NCBI GenBank assembly: GCA_036960375.1
Contig: JBALVY010000001.1
Location: 1,002,272-1,066,271, forward strand
DNA: 64,000 nucleotides
Source of the DNA: CAWVSB01 sp036960375
GTDB lineage: Bacteria; Pseudomonadota; Gammaproteobacteria; Pseudomonadales; CAWVSB01
Direction: 5' to 3'
Shown here: piece by piece, positions 35,177 through 44,791 of the stretch
Numbering within the stretch: position 1 is the first letter of the stretch
Layout: each line of letters opens with the position of its first letter
Notes under the pieces: generated by a model
Told to the model about the DNA's origin: nothing
Database searches by the model: none
Seen by the model: only the letters and a program-made list of their open reading frames with translations
Program-made: the position numbers and the translations under genes

Positions 35177-36085
35177 ATGGCAGAACGTGTTTTTATTAAT
35201 GATGTTGGGCCGCGAGATGGCCTGCAAAATCAGTCAAAGATATTGGCTCCACAGCAGCGTCTGGAGCTGATATCTGCGCTGGTAAAGGCGGGGCTTGGCG
35301 CCGTTGAAGTGGGTAGCTTTGTTTCACCCAAGGCGGTGCCAGCTATGGCGGGTACCGACGAAATCGTCGCAGGTCTTCCGCCAGGAAATACCTATTACTC
35401 GGCACTTATTCCCAATCGTCGTGGCTACGATCTGGCTGTCGCCGCAGGCGTAAAAGCTGTGGGTATAGTTGTCGCATCGACGCAAATGATGAATGAAAAA
35501 AATATTCGCCAGAGCACCGAGCAGGCTATGGCCGGTTGTGCAGAGATTATCGCGCAATCGAAACTCGATGGTATTGATACATTGGCCTACGTTGCAACTG
35601 CCTGGGAATGTCCCTTTGAAGGAACAGTTGATGCCTCAGTGGTCATTGAGATGACCGGCCAAATGCTCGACATGGGTGCTACCCGCGTAGTAGTGGCAGA
35701 TACCATTGGCGCGGCTAATCCGGCTCAGGTGAAATCTCTGATGGGTGCACTGGTGAATCAGTTTGGCGCCGACAGGCTTGCTTGCCATTTCCATGATACC
35801 CGCGGTATGGGTGTGGCAGATGTCTATGCTGCTGTACAAGAAGGTATTCGCCATTTCGATGCCTCGATTGGCGGTTTGGGCGGCTGTCCTTTTGCTCCAG
35901 GTGCCACAGGCAATGTGGCAACCGAAGATGTAGTGGTTATGCTCGAGCAGATGGGTTTTGATACAGGTATAAATCTTCCGCGCCTCGTTGAGGCTGTGGA
36001 TCTGGCGACTGAGCTGACTGGTAATTGTGATGGCGGTCATTCTCTGCGCTGGGTGAGAAGACAAATTGAAAAAGGCGTGTTATAA
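35177..36085 (+). CDS. Hydroxymethylglutaryl-CoA lyase-like enzyme
   Basis: A 302-residue HMGL/DRE-TIM barrel enzyme. NDVGPRDGLQNQSKIL is near the N-terminus, VEVGSFVSPKAVP follows, the metal His pair is in CHFHDTRGMGVA, and the Cys loop is SIGGLGGCPFAPGATGNVATED. Length is normal. It cleaves HMG-CoA or an analogue to an acetyl- or propionyl-type CoA plus a keto acid or ketone. It directly follows a CoA transferase and precedes the HyuAB pair, so it is probably the carbon-carbon cleaving step of this operon. Confidence 0.93.
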   Translation: MAERVFINDVGPRDGLQNQSKILAPQQRLELISALVKAGLGAVEVGSFVSPKAVPAMAGTDEIVAGLPPGNTYYSALIPNRRGYDLAVAAGVKAVGIVVASTQMMNEKNIRQSTEQAMAGCAEIIAQSKLDGIDTLAYVATAWECPFEGTVDASVVIEMTGQMLDMGATRVVVADTIGAANPAQVKSLMGALVNQFGADRLACHFHDTRGMGVADVYAAVQEGIRHFDASIGGLGGCPFAPGATGNVATEDVVVMLEQMGFDTGINLPRLVEAVDLATELTGNCDGGHSLRWVRRQIEKGVL

Positions 36086-36164
36086 AAACGCACAGGTTAT
36101 TCTTTAAGAATCACGCTGGGCTAGTTGCCCGTTTAATTTTTTGATAAGGACGAGGATAAAAAAT

Positions 36165-38225
36165 ATGAGCTATCGTCTCGGTGTTGATGTTGGTGGTACG
36201 TTTACCGACTTACTGTTGATCAACGAAGAATCGGGTGAGACCCATACAGCGAAGGTGCCGTCTACTCCGGAAGATTCTTCCATCGGTGTATTGAATGGCA
36301 TCGCACGTATTTGTGATGAATCGGGCATAGACCCAACCAAGGTTAACCGTGTTATGCACGGTACCACTGTGGCTACCAATGCCGTGTTGCAGGGCAAGGG
36401 CTCTGTAGTCGGATTGGTAACAACGGCGGGTTATGAACATACGCTGCAAGTTGCCCGCTCGTTTTGTCCTGGTGGCCTGGGTGGTTGGGTTACGTTCAAT
36501 AAAAAGCCGCTGCTTGCACCACTTGAATTGACTATTGGTGCCGAAGAGCGCTTGAGCGCCAATGGCGATGTGGTACGTGATCTTGATAAAGACAAATTGC
36601 GAGCAGACCTGCAGAAACTTCACGCCCATGGCGAAATTGAAGCACTGACTATTTGTTTTATTAACGCACATATAAATGGCGAGCATGAGCGTCAGGCCAA
36701 AGTGATCGCAGAGGAAGTTTTTGGCGATACGCCAATCTCTATTTCCAGTGAAGTTGTGCCAGAGATGCAAGAATATGAGCGTACCGAAACAACGGTAGTA
36801 AATTCCTACGTACGCCCTGAAGTGGCCAAATATGTGAAGAATCTTCAGAGCGCGTTGGAAGAAAAGATGGGTGCTGATACTCAGCTATCAATTCTTCGCT
36901 CCGATGGCGGCTTGGCTTCTGGTCGCGCATCAGCTGAGTCGCCGGTTAACTTGTTGATGTCAGGTCCGGCTGGTGGCGTAACAGGCGCCATTTACTTTTG
37001 TAGCCGAGCCGGCTTCGACAATATTCTGACATTTGATATGGGAGGCACATCTACCGATGTGGCACTTATTCAGAATGCCAAAGCCAGGGTACGTCGTGAA
37101 ACCATTGTTGGCGATGTGCGGGTAAGAGCGCCCTCGGTTGATGTACGTACAGTAGGTGCAGGTGGCGGTTCGCTGGCATTTGTGCCAGAGCTTACCAAGG
37201 CGCTGCGTGTTGGTCCGGAATCAGCAGGTGCCGTTCCAGGACCCGCCTGTTATATGAAGGGCGGCGAGCAAGCCACGGTATGTGATGCCAACGTTGTGCT
37301 GGGCTATTTGCCTTCTGATGCACAGCTTGGTGGTGCCATGGAAATAAACCGCGATGCATCGGTTAAAGCGGTCCAGTTAATTGCTGATGCGGCAGGCATC
37401 AGCTTAATGGAAGCCGCCGAGGGTATTATCAAGGTGGCCAACGAGGCCATGTTTGGTGCGCTGCGGCTAGTGTCGGTAGAGCAGGGTTACGACCCGCGTG
37501 ATTTCTCTCTTGTCGGCTTTGGTGGCGCAGGCCCCTTACACGCCAATGCGATTGGTATTTTGACGCAAGCCTGGCCGGTGATTATTCCACCGGGTCCTGG
37601 TGTACTGTGTGCCTACGGCGATGCCACTACTCAAGTGCAGGATGAGGCGACACGTACCTATATCCGCATGGCAGAAGACATCAATAAAGATGGCCTGATG
37701 ACTGATCTGCTTGAATTACAGCAACGTGCAGGCGAATCTCTTGTTGCTGACGGCATACCGGTTGAAGAGCACGATGTAATATTTCAGGCTGATTTACGTT
37801 ATGTGGGTCAAGCTTTCCAGATCACCGTTGAATTCACAGAGGCTGAATTGGCAGCTCAAGGTATCGACCTTCTCACTACCCAGTTTGATAATGAACACGA
37901 GCAGCTGTTCACCTTTAAGTTAGGTGATGGCCACGAAATATTGATGGTGCGTGCGGTGGTCAAGGCCAGAACCAAAGCCATAGCGGAACTGAAACAGGGG
38001 CAGGCTGGTACCACGCTTGAGCAATGTATCATTCAGCCCACCAGCTTCTACTACGAAGGTGATGATTATACGGGCCATTTGTATGATCGTAACAAACTAC
38101 ACGAAGGTTTGGTGGTAGCGGGTCCGGCTATTGTGACTGAAATGGATTCGACCACAGTGGTGCTACCTGGCTATCAAGCCACGGTGGATTCGGTTGGTAA
38201 CTTACTGATAACGCCTGTAGCGTAA
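36165..38225 (+). CDS. Hydantoinase/oxoprolinase A (acetone/acetophenone carboxylase-like) subunit
   Basis: A 686-residue ATP-dependent subunit of the HyuA family. The actin/hexokinase-like ATP site begins LGVDVGGTFTDLLLI (residues 5-19). MHGTTVATNAVLQGKG, LSILRSDGGLAS, MSGPAGGVTGAI and TFDMGGTSTDVALI are the standard phosphate and metal segments. The ATG at 36165 has GAGGA upstream. Members act in N-methylhydantoin hydrolysis, oxoproline hydrolysis, and ATP-driven carboxylation of acetone or acetophenone. With CoA transferases and an HMGL-like lyase nearby, ketone carboxylation is a reasonable but unproven reading. The partner subunit follows after 13 nt. Confidence 0.9.
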   Translation: MSYRLGVDVGGTFTDLLLINEESGETHTAKVPSTPEDSSIGVLNGIARICDESGIDPTKVNRVMHGTTVATNAVLQGKGSVVGLVTTAGYEHTLQVARSFCPGGLGGWVTFNKKPLLAPLELTIGAEERLSANGDVVRDLDKDKLRADLQKLHAHGEIEALTICFINAHINGEHERQAKVIAEEVFGDTPISISSEVVPEMQEYERTETTVVNSYVRPEVAKYVKNLQSALEEKMGADTQLSILRSDGGLASGRASAESPVNLLMSGPAGGVTGAIYFCSRAGFDNILTFDMGGTSTDVALIQNAKARVRRETIVGDVRVRAPSVDVRTVGAGGGSLAFVPELTKALRVGPESAGAVPGPACYMKGGEQATVCDANVVLGYLPSDAQLGGAMEINRDASVKAVQLIADAAGISLMEAAEGIIKVANEAMFGALRLVSVEQGYDPRDFSLVGFGGAGPLHANAIGILTQAWPVIIPPGPGVLCAYGDATTQVQDEATRTYIRMAEDINKDGLMTDLLELQQRAGESLVADGIPVEEHDVIFQADLRYVGQAFQITVEFTEAELAAQGIDLLTTQFDNEHEQLFTFKLGDGHEILMVRAVVKARTKAIAELKQGQAGTTLEQCIIQPTSFYYEGDDYTGHLYDRNKLHEGLVVAGPAIVTEMDSTTVVLPGYQATVDSVGNLLITPVA

Positions 38226-38238
38226 GAGGAGAATAACA

Positions 38239-40101
38239 ATGCCCGCAAAAATTATTGAAACCAATTCAGCGCCCTTACAAACCGTTGAGATTGAAGGCGT
38301 TACTATCGATATCATCGAAAACGCGTTGAAGAATGCCCGCGAGGAAATGGACGCAGTATTGTTTCGTACTGCCATGAGTCCCGGTATTCGAGAGCAGGGT
38401 GACTGCTTCCCGATGATAGCCAACAAAGAAGGCAAGATGGTAGTGGGCCAGTTTGGCTCCTTCATTGGTCCTTTTATGGAAGTCTACGACGGCGAGCTGG
38501 AAGAAGGCGATGTACTGCTAACCAACGACCCGTATATGTGTAATGCGGCCGTATCCCACTTACCCGACTGGTTGGTGCTGGTGCCGATTTTTAAAGAAGG
38601 CCGTCACATTGCCTGGTCGGCTATGTTTGGTCATATGTCGGACAACGGCGGTATGGTGCCAGGCTCAATTCCCATTGAGGCAACCACCATTTTCCAGGAA
38701 GGCATTCGTATTCCGCCCACCAAGCTCTATAAAAAGGGTGAACTACAGAGTGACGTACTGGAATTGATCCTGCACAACGTGCGTACGCCGCAATGGAATC
38801 GTTTTGATCTGAATGCACTGGTAGCGGCCTGTAATACGGCGGCCAAGCGAGTCATTGAATTAACAGATCGTTTTAGCGACGACATTTTGCATACCGCTAT
38901 GGACGTTATGCTGGATCGCAACAAAGCGGCCATGAGATTTATTATCCAGAACTTTGTGCCAGAAGAGCCACGCGAATTTGTTGACTACATCTGTGACGAT
39001 GGCAAGGGTATGGGTCCGTATAAAATCAAATGTACTATGTGGCGCGAAGGTGATGTCGCCATTTTTGATTTTGATGGTACCGATCCACAAGCTCAAACAT
39101 CAGTGAATTTCTATCTCAACGAAGATATGTTCAAGATGTTTTTCGGCTCATTCACTATTAATGTTGTTGATCCTCATATTGTATTTAACGACGGCTTCTA
39201 TGACCTGGTTGATGTGCGGATTCCAGAAGGTACTTTGCTCAAACCCAAGTACCCTGCTGCACTGTCGGGTCGTACCCATGCCCTGGGCCGTATCTTTGAT
39301 ATATTAGGTGCATTGTTGGGAATGGGCGCGCCAGAACAAATGCTGAACGCCGCCGGCTTCTCTGATTCGCCGCACCTGTTTTATTCCGGTTACGATGACA
39401 ATGGCGAGTGGTTCCAGTTATTCCAGATCGGTTTTGGTGGCATTCCCGGGCGACCGGCGGGTGACGGCCCTGATGGTCATTCTCTCTGGCCTGGCTTTAC
39501 CAATGTGCCGAATGAGTTCATTGAGTCTTACTTCCCGTTGCGTATCGAGCGGTACGAGGCCATTGCCGACTCGGGTGGCGCAGGTCTGCATCGCGGGGGT
39601 AATGGACTTAGTGTGGTTTATCGCTTCCTCTGTGACGGCGAGATCGGCATTCATGACGAGCGCTGGTTGATCTACCCCTGGGGTGTACTCGGTGGTGAAA
39701 CCGGTTTGCGTTCAACCAAGCGACTGGTGCGCGCCGATGGTACTGAGGAGTGGCTGCCGTCCAAAACTGACAGTGTTGCGGTTAAAAAAGGCGATTTACT
39801 CTACTTCAATACCTGGGGTGGCGGTGGCTGGGGTGACCCTTATGCTCGTGATGCCGAACTTATCCGTGCAGATGTTGAGCGCGGCCTGGTCACAGCCGAT
39901 GGTGCCCAGCGCTACGGCGTGGTAATCGCAGCCGATGGCGCGGTTGATCAAGCTGCAACCGACGCACTGCGCGCCGAGCGCGTAGCTGAGCGTGGTGATG
40001 ATATTCCGTTGTTCAACTACGGCGGAACAGTCGAAGAAATCAAGGCGCGCTGCCTGGAAGAGACCCACCAGTTACCACCTGTGGCTCCTGTCTTTCGCTA
40101 A
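38239..40101 (+). CDS. Hydantoinase/oxoprolinase B (carboxylase-like) subunit
   Basis: A 620-residue HyuB-family subunit partnered with the HyuA-type protein. The N-terminal part has IIENALKNAREEMDAVLFRTAMSP and REQGDCFPMIANKEGKMVVGQ. The mid part has LLTNDPYMCNAAVSHLPDW, VPIFKEGRHIAWSAMFGHMSD (metal-site region), and NTWGGGGWGDPYARD near the C-terminus. AAGAGGAG precedes the ATG. In acetone and acetophenone carboxylases this subunit helps to form the enol-phosphate intermediate. No third (gamma) subunit is next to it, which is a difference from acetone carboxylase. It ends the operon before a terminator. Confidence 0.9.
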   Translation: MPAKIIETNSAPLQTVEIEGVTIDIIENALKNAREEMDAVLFRTAMSPGIREQGDCFPMIANKEGKMVVGQFGSFIGPFMEVYDGELEEGDVLLTNDPYMCNAAVSHLPDWLVLVPIFKEGRHIAWSAMFGHMSDNGGMVPGSIPIEATTIFQEGIRIPPTKLYKKGELQSDVLELILHNVRTPQWNRFDLNALVAACNTAAKRVIELTDRFSDDILHTAMDVMLDRNKAAMRFIIQNFVPEEPREFVDYICDDGKGMGPYKIKCTMWREGDVAIFDFDGTDPQAQTSVNFYLNEDMFKMFFGSFTINVVDPHIVFNDGFYDLVDVRIPEGTLLKPKYPAALSGRTHALGRIFDILGALLGMGAPEQMLNAAGFSDSPHLFYSGYDDNGEWFQLFQIGFGGIPGRPAGDGPDGHSLWPGFTNVPNEFIESYFPLRIERYEAIADSGGAGLHRGGNGLSVVYRFLCDGEIGIHDERWLIYPWGVLGGETGLRSTKRLVRADGTEEWLPSKTDSVAVKKGDLLYFNTWGGGGWGDPYARDAELIRADVERGLVTADGAQRYGVVIAADGAVDQAATDALRAERVAERGDDIPLFNYGGTVEEIKARCLEETHQLPPVAPVFR

Positions 40102-40118
40102 TTCAGCGTTTTGAACTC

Positions 40119-40145
40119 AAGCCCTCTCATACGAGGGCTTTTTTG
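40119..40145 (+). terminator. Rho-independent terminator after the HyuAB operon
   Basis: AAGCCCTC (40119-40126) pairs with GAGGGCTT (40133-40140), followed by TTTTT. It ends the 29720-40101 transcript. Confidence 0.85.
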
Positions 40146-40242
40146 TGTCTGCAGCAAATTGCTGCCCCTTTTGGGGCATTGCTCCAAAAAGTAACTGATC
40201 TACATTGGTACATTGAAAATAATGAGATAAGACGGAGATAAG

Positions 40243-41997
40243 ATGAGAGTACTATTTCGATATGTGACCCTGCTGCTTACCGCAGGTTTGCTAGCCTGTA
40301 GTCAGGACGCACCTCCTCCGGTTGCTTCGTCGCAAGAGATAACACCTGCGCCCGTTCAGCTTGGTGCTGATCGTGTTTTTACCAATGGCAAAATCTATAC
40401 CGTAGATGAATCCCAAATCTGGGCTGAGGCCGTTGCTGTCAGTGGCGATGAAATAGTGTATGTCGGCAGTAGTGATGGCGCCAGTCAGTGGATAGGCGAC
40501 AATACCCAAGTAGAGGATTTGGCAGGTAAACTGATGTTACCGGGATTCATCGACTCTCATGCTCACCCATTGCATGGCGGCGCGTATATCCGCAGCTTAT
40601 CTCTAGATACCTTCGCCGGGCCCGACGAGTGGGTTCAGCAAGTGGCCGAATACGCCGAGGCTCACCCCGAGATGCCTATAATTTTTGGTTACGGTTTCCT
40701 TGCCAGTGCCTTTGGTCCTGAAGGTCCGCTAGCTTCTCAGCTGGATGCCATTGTTGCCGATCGGCCGGTCTTAATTATGGACGAAGGTTTTCATGGTGCC
40801 TGGGCAAATTCACTGGCCCTGGCGCAAATAGGAGTGACCAAAGATACTCCCGACCCGCTGCCTGGATTTAGTTATTACAAGCGTGATGCCGAAGGGAATC
40901 CTACCGGTTATCTTCTGGAAGGTACTGCCGGCAGCGCCACGGACGCATTAGGGGTTATTAGCCCCGAAAGTGTTTCGCTCGGCCTGGGCGATGTAGTCGA
41001 TATACTCAACAGCTATGGTGTAACCTCAGTATTTGACGCAGGCGCCATGGGGATGGAGAGCATGCAGCTGCCCGCCATTGAGCGACTCGTTGAAGAGGGC
41101 GAAATGACAGTGCGCATGGTTGCCGCACACTATATTAATTCGCCAGACGACATGGAGGGAGTTGTCGAGTTGGTTGCCAATAGAAAGGCCACCACTAAGT
41201 CAGAGCTGTTTCACCTGAATACACTAAAAATCTCGCAAGACGGTACGGTAGAAGGCCGGACAGCGGGCATGTTTGAAGACTACCAAGGTGAGCCGGGTAA
41301 CAAAGGTGAAGTGCTGTTTACTCAGACGCAAATGAATACTATGGTTTCGCAGGCGGCAGGCCAGGACATCGATGTGCATATCCATGCCCTGGGTGAACGT
41401 GCTATCACTGAATCACTTAATGCCGTTGAGGTTGCTCGAGTGGATCACCCCAATAGCACCACACGTTACGCCATATGTCATGTGCAAGTAATAACAGACA
41501 CTGATCTACCCCGTTTTGCCGCCCTTGATGTTGTTGCGCAAAGTACGCCTTTATGGGCCGCCTACGACGATTTTGGCAAACAGTTTGTCAGTGAAGACCA
41601 GTTTAATCGATTTTTCCGTTTTGGTGGGCTGAAAGAAACTGGCGCAACCATGTCGTTTGGTAGCGATTTCCCGGCCAGTGGCGCAGGCTCCTTGGGAATG
41701 TCGCCCCTGTTCAATATAGAAATAGGCCATACCCGCCAAGAGCCAGGCAAGCCTGATTCCAATGTGCAGCCGCGCGAAAGCGAGCGCCTGGATATCGCCA
41801 GTTTGATTGAGGGTTATACCATAGGTGGAGCCTACCAATTGAATATGGAAGATCAAATTGGGTCTATTACGGTAGGTAAGAAAGCTGACCTGGTTGTATT
41901 GTCGGAGAACGTCTTTGAAGTCGACCCGTACAGCGTGCACAAGATTGCGGTAGAACAAACTATTCTAGGGGGCAAAACCGTATACACCGGAGACTAA
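40243..41997 (+). CDS. Amidohydrolase-3 (YtcJ-like) lipoprotein
   Basis: A 584-residue metal-dependent hydrolase with a lipoprotein signal: LLTAGLLACSQ with the lipid Cys at residue 19, so it is anchored at the membrane facing the periplasm. The catalytic domain shows the N-terminal FIDSHAHPLHGG (HxH metal pair), DVHIHALGERA and SFGSDFPASGAG (final Asp). The YtcJ/AmiD type usually acts on imides, amides or carbamate-like bonds. AGACGGAG precedes the ATG. It is a single gene bounded by terminators. The substrate is unknown. Confidence 0.9.
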   Translation: MRVLFRYVTLLLTAGLLACSQDAPPPVASSQEITPAPVQLGADRVFTNGKIYTVDESQIWAEAVAVSGDEIVYVGSSDGASQWIGDNTQVEDLAGKLMLPGFIDSHAHPLHGGAYIRSLSLDTFAGPDEWVQQVAEYAEAHPEMPIIFGYGFLASAFGPEGPLASQLDAIVADRPVLIMDEGFHGAWANSLALAQIGVTKDTPDPLPGFSYYKRDAEGNPTGYLLEGTAGSATDALGVISPESVSLGLGDVVDILNSYGVTSVFDAGAMGMESMQLPAIERLVEEGEMTVRMVAAHYINSPDDMEGVVELVANRKATTKSELFHLNTLKISQDGTVEGRTAGMFEDYQGEPGNKGEVLFTQTQMNTMVSQAAGQDIDVHIHALGERAITESLNAVEVARVDHPNSTTRYAICHVQVITDTDLPRFAALDVVAQSTPLWAAYDDFGKQFVSEDQFNRFFRFGGLKETGATMSFGSDFPASGAGSLGMSPLFNIEIGHTRQEPGKPDSNVQPRESERLDIASLIEGYTIGGAYQLNMEDQIGSITVGKKADLVVLSENVFEVDPYSVHKIAVEQTILGGKTVYTGD

Positions 41998-42028
41998 GTT
42001 ACAATTGATCTAAAACTTTTCAATAAAG

Positions 42029-42052
42029 GCCCTCTATTTTGAGGGCTTTTAT
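42029..42052 (+). terminator. Rho-independent terminator after the lipoprotein amidohydrolase
   Basis: GCCCTC (42029-42034) pairs with GAGGGC (42041-42046) over TATTTT and is followed by TTTTATTT. Confidence 0.8.
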
Positions 42053-42119
42053 TTACGCGAATAAAAAAATGGTAGAGTGGCACTACTTTAGACGTTATCT
42101 ATGCAACCTTGGTATCTAG

Positions 42120-42494
42120 ATGGCTATTTTCTTGACGATACCATTTACTGATTTAAAGGACATGAGGATCATCAAAGATGAGCTGAATAAAATGTCAATC
42201 ATGCTTGCCTACGATGATTTTGGCGTGGGGCAGTCACGTTTGCTTGAGTTGGTTGAAGCAACACCTGATTTTTTGAAATTTGATCTATTGATGATTCAGG
42301 ATATCAACCTGGCTGGGCCAGATAAATTCGATTTGGTGCGGCAGTTACATGACATGGCAAAGCGATTGAACATCGCAACCATTGCAGAGTGTGTCAGTCA
42401 GCAAGAAGAATATGATATCTGCCGATCTATCGGTTTTGATCACTATCAGGGTTTCTTGTTTTCGGTGCCAAAATCTCCGGATGAACTGCGTTAA
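42120..42494 (+). pseudogene. 5'-truncated EAL-domain (c-di-GMP phosphodiesterase-like) gene
   Basis: A 124-codon remnant that matches the second half of an EAL domain: AYDDFGVGQSRLLEL (metal DDFG motif), PDFLKFDLL, IATIAECVSQQEEYDIC and GFDHYQGFLFSVP. The first half, with the EAL motif and the initial metal ligands, is missing, so it should not be an active phosphodiesterase. The 3' part is repeated 3540 bp downstream at 45886. An ATG and terminator-flanked position leave open that a short protein is made. Confidence 0.75.
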
Positions 42495-42530
42495 GAAATA
42501 TTGCGATAAGCTGGCTGCTACTTCCAGGTT
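42346..42530 (+). repeat. Direct repeat copy 1 (EAL gene 3' end)
   Basis: This segment aligns without gaps to 45886-46070, offset 3540 bp. The central 42384-42450 is identical but for a few bases. Identity drops toward both edges. The two copies bracket the sulfatase, RHH and AraC genes. Confidence 0.85.
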
Positions 42531-42666
42531 GAATTTTTCGAGTGGCCATTGCCCTCCGGGGCGTCTGGTTCAACGCCCATCCATGAAACCTTGATGCCGG
42601 TCATCGCTCCTTTAGGCCCTGGAATCAGTAAGCGTCATTACGGACTAGCTATCTCCTGTAGTTATA

Positions 42667-44466
42667 CTAAGGGCGAAAATCGTCAATCGACGAGGCGAGC
42701 GTCCAGTTTACGTTCTCCATTGAAGGAAGCATTTGGCCAGCGTCTTCACCGACCTCTGCCTCAATAAGCACGTTCAGCTTTGCGTTCATCATGACGATAA
42801 TTTCGCTGTGTTTATTTCTATTTGTTGCAAGGTTGTTCATTTCCAGCGGATCGTCCTTCAGGTCATATAACTCAACATCATTGTTGGCAAACAACTGCTC
42901 GATAGTCTCGGGAGTATGGTGCTCTAGGGGTGAGAAGTAGCGACTGAACCGGTAGCGGCCATCGAATATACTACGAATGGCACCACGTTTCTTTAGGTTT
43001 GGTTTAAATCCTTGTTTTGCTAACTCAGGTGGTTTGCCTCCCCCGGCAAAGAAGTTGCCAACGTTGGTCATGAAGTCACGATCTACATAGGCGAGCATAT
43101 TGAAGTTGTAGAGAGCGCCATCCCTGATGGCATCGGTGCCAGCCGTTTCCGGACTGTCGAGCAAGGTCGATATATCCTTCCCAGGTAGTGCGGTTATTGA
43201 TTCAGGGTCGCCGCCGGCTAAACCAATCAATGTGGTCGCAATATCAACGTGCGAAGTAACTGCCTGACAACGTTTGTTGCCCGCGTGAGCTGGATGTATG
43301 ATAGTGAACGGTACATTATTTTGTTCGCGGTACGCATTGGCACCTTTGCCAACGAGACCATGCGCGCCAGACAACTCGCCATGATCTGACGTGTAAATCA
43401 CGATGGTGTTGTCTGCTATACCCAGAGCTTCAAGCTCATCGAGCAAATCGACAATATTGCGGTCCACGTCCTGCAGGCAATTGAAGTAGTAGTTATTCAG
43501 TTTTCGCCAGCGATCATCTTCATCGGGTATGGCGCCAAGCATAGCGTTGTTGGAGTCTCTGAAGTCAAGGTGACATGCCGGCCGCCCTGCTTCGTCGATA
43601 CGCTGTTTGCGTGAGTCCGGTAAACTAACCTGCCACTGCTGATGGTACAACGCGTTGTCGGGCTCGCGGCTAATATGGAACATGGCTTTTTCTGACTGTC
43701 GCTTTTCGCCAGGAAGGTCAGTGTCGCAATACATAATGTCATGAGGATTAACCAGGTTTACCGCCAAAAACCAGGGCTTTTCCTCGCTACGCAACTGCTC
43801 TCCCTTACCCCGCATCCAGCTCCGGCTGGTCGAGGAAATAACATTATCGTGCAGATAGCCGCCCTGCGTATGTCCGATAATGTCACCAATTCCCATATAA
43901 TCTGAGAATCCATACTCTTCCATCTCGGCTGACAATAATCGTTCAGGCGCGTGCAGCTGGTTGGCAGTCTCAAATTCGGCCGTCAGATGCCACTTGCCTT
44001 TATAGACGGTGTAGTAGCCCTGCTTTCGCATCAGGTCGCCCAGTGTATCGATATCTGTAGATAAGCTGCCTGACCAGGGAAAGTTCGTATTGTCGAACAT
44101 GCCGTTGTTCTGAATATGTTGGCCTGTATAAAGAACGGCCCGGGATGGCGTGCATACGCAAGATGCTATCTGATGGTTTTCGAATGTCACTCCCTGTTCG
44201 GCCAGTCGCTCATGTCCCGGCAGGCGATAGTCCGCAGGTAATTCTTTCTGCGTCATATAGCGTTCCTGGTCGGTAACTATCATCAAGATATTGTAAGGTC
44301 CGCCACCATCAGCTCTACTACTTGGTTTTCTACCCGCGACCGCAGCTTGTGCTGAGGCAGAAGTTGCCAGGCCTCCGGGCACGCTGGTACCCAAGGCAGC
44401 AAGGCCAGTAGTTTTTATAAACTGGCGCCTTGAAAATTCATTGTCCTGTTCCATAAGATCACTCAT
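42667..44466 (-). CDS. Sulfatase with Tat signal peptide
   Basis: A 599-residue type I sulfatase exported folded by the Tat system (SRRQFIKTTGLAALG at residues 12-26, cleaved after SASAQA near 42). The formylglycine motif is C105-T-P-S-R109 within ASCVCTPSRAVLYTGQ. The N-terminal metal site is IVTDQERY (Asp66, then Gln as in choline-sulfatase-like members) and the late metal site is IYTSDHGELSGAHG. It would hydrolyse a sulfate ester in the periplasm after activation by a formylglycine-generating enzyme or anSME, not seen here. The gene directly abuts a small RHH repressor gene. The pair is divergent from an AraC regulator. Confidence 0.93.
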   Translation of the reverse strand: MSDLMEQDNEFSRRQFIKTTGLAALGTSVPGGLATSASAQAAVAGRKPSSRADGGGPYNILMIVTDQERYMTQKELPADYRLPGHERLAEQGVTFENHQIASCVCTPSRAVLYTGQHIQNNGMFDNTNFPWSGSLSTDIDTLGDLMRKQGYYTVYKGKWHLTAEFETANQLHAPERLLSAEMEEYGFSDYMGIGDIIGHTQGGYLHDNVISSTSRSWMRGKGEQLRSEEKPWFLAVNLVNPHDIMYCDTDLPGEKRQSEKAMFHISREPDNALYHQQWQVSLPDSRKQRIDEAGRPACHLDFRDSNNAMLGAIPDEDDRWRKLNNYYFNCLQDVDRNIVDLLDELEALGIADNTIVIYTSDHGELSGAHGLVGKGANAYREQNNVPFTIIHPAHAGNKRCQAVTSHVDIATTLIGLAGGDPESITALPGKDISTLLDSPETAGTDAIRDGALYNFNMLAYVDRDFMTNVGNFFAGGGKPPELAKQGFKPNLKKRGAIRSIFDGRYRFSRYFSPLEHHTPETIEQLFANNDVELYDLKDDPLEMNNLATNRNKHSEIIVMMNAKLNVLIEAEVGEDAGQMLPSMENVNWTLASSIDDFRP

Positions 44467-44664
44467 TTACTTTTCCTCAAAGTGGCTACGAATAATGCGG
44501 TGTACTACGGCAGCCATCGAGCGCTCTTCATCGCTGGCCACCTGCTCCAATTTATCCAGTTCGCTATTTGTGACAAAGGTGACTATACGATTTGGTCGCG
44601 CCACATTTTGTGTAGATTTTGGTCTGCCAAGTTTGGGTTTTCTGGGCTCAATTTGCTTAGTCAT
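44467..44664 (-). CDS. Ribbon-helix-helix (CopG/Arc-like) regulator
   Basis: A 65-residue protein. A basic N-terminal arm (PRKPKLGRPKS) is followed by a beta strand NRIVTFVTNSELDKLEQVA and helices SDEERSMAAVVHRIIRSHFEEK, which fits a ribbon-helix-helix DNA-binding fold. The GRPKS stretch resembles an AT-hook-like arm. The stop codon touches the sulfatase ATG, so both are translated together. It probably controls the sulfatase/AraC divergent region (inference). Short length means the call rests on pattern only. Confidence 0.7.
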   Translation of the reverse strand: MTKQIEPRKPKLGRPKSTQNVARPNRIVTFVTNSELDKLEQVASDEERSMAAVVHRIIRSHFEEK

Positions 44665-44791
44665 TTATCAATCAACCCTACTTTTTAAGTGGTATGGGTA
44701 TATCGACCACAGCCTGCAATAGGTGGTATTTACTGTTACGGTGATATATATTTAACGCAAATCTATTGAATGCCACATCAAAAAAACGAAC

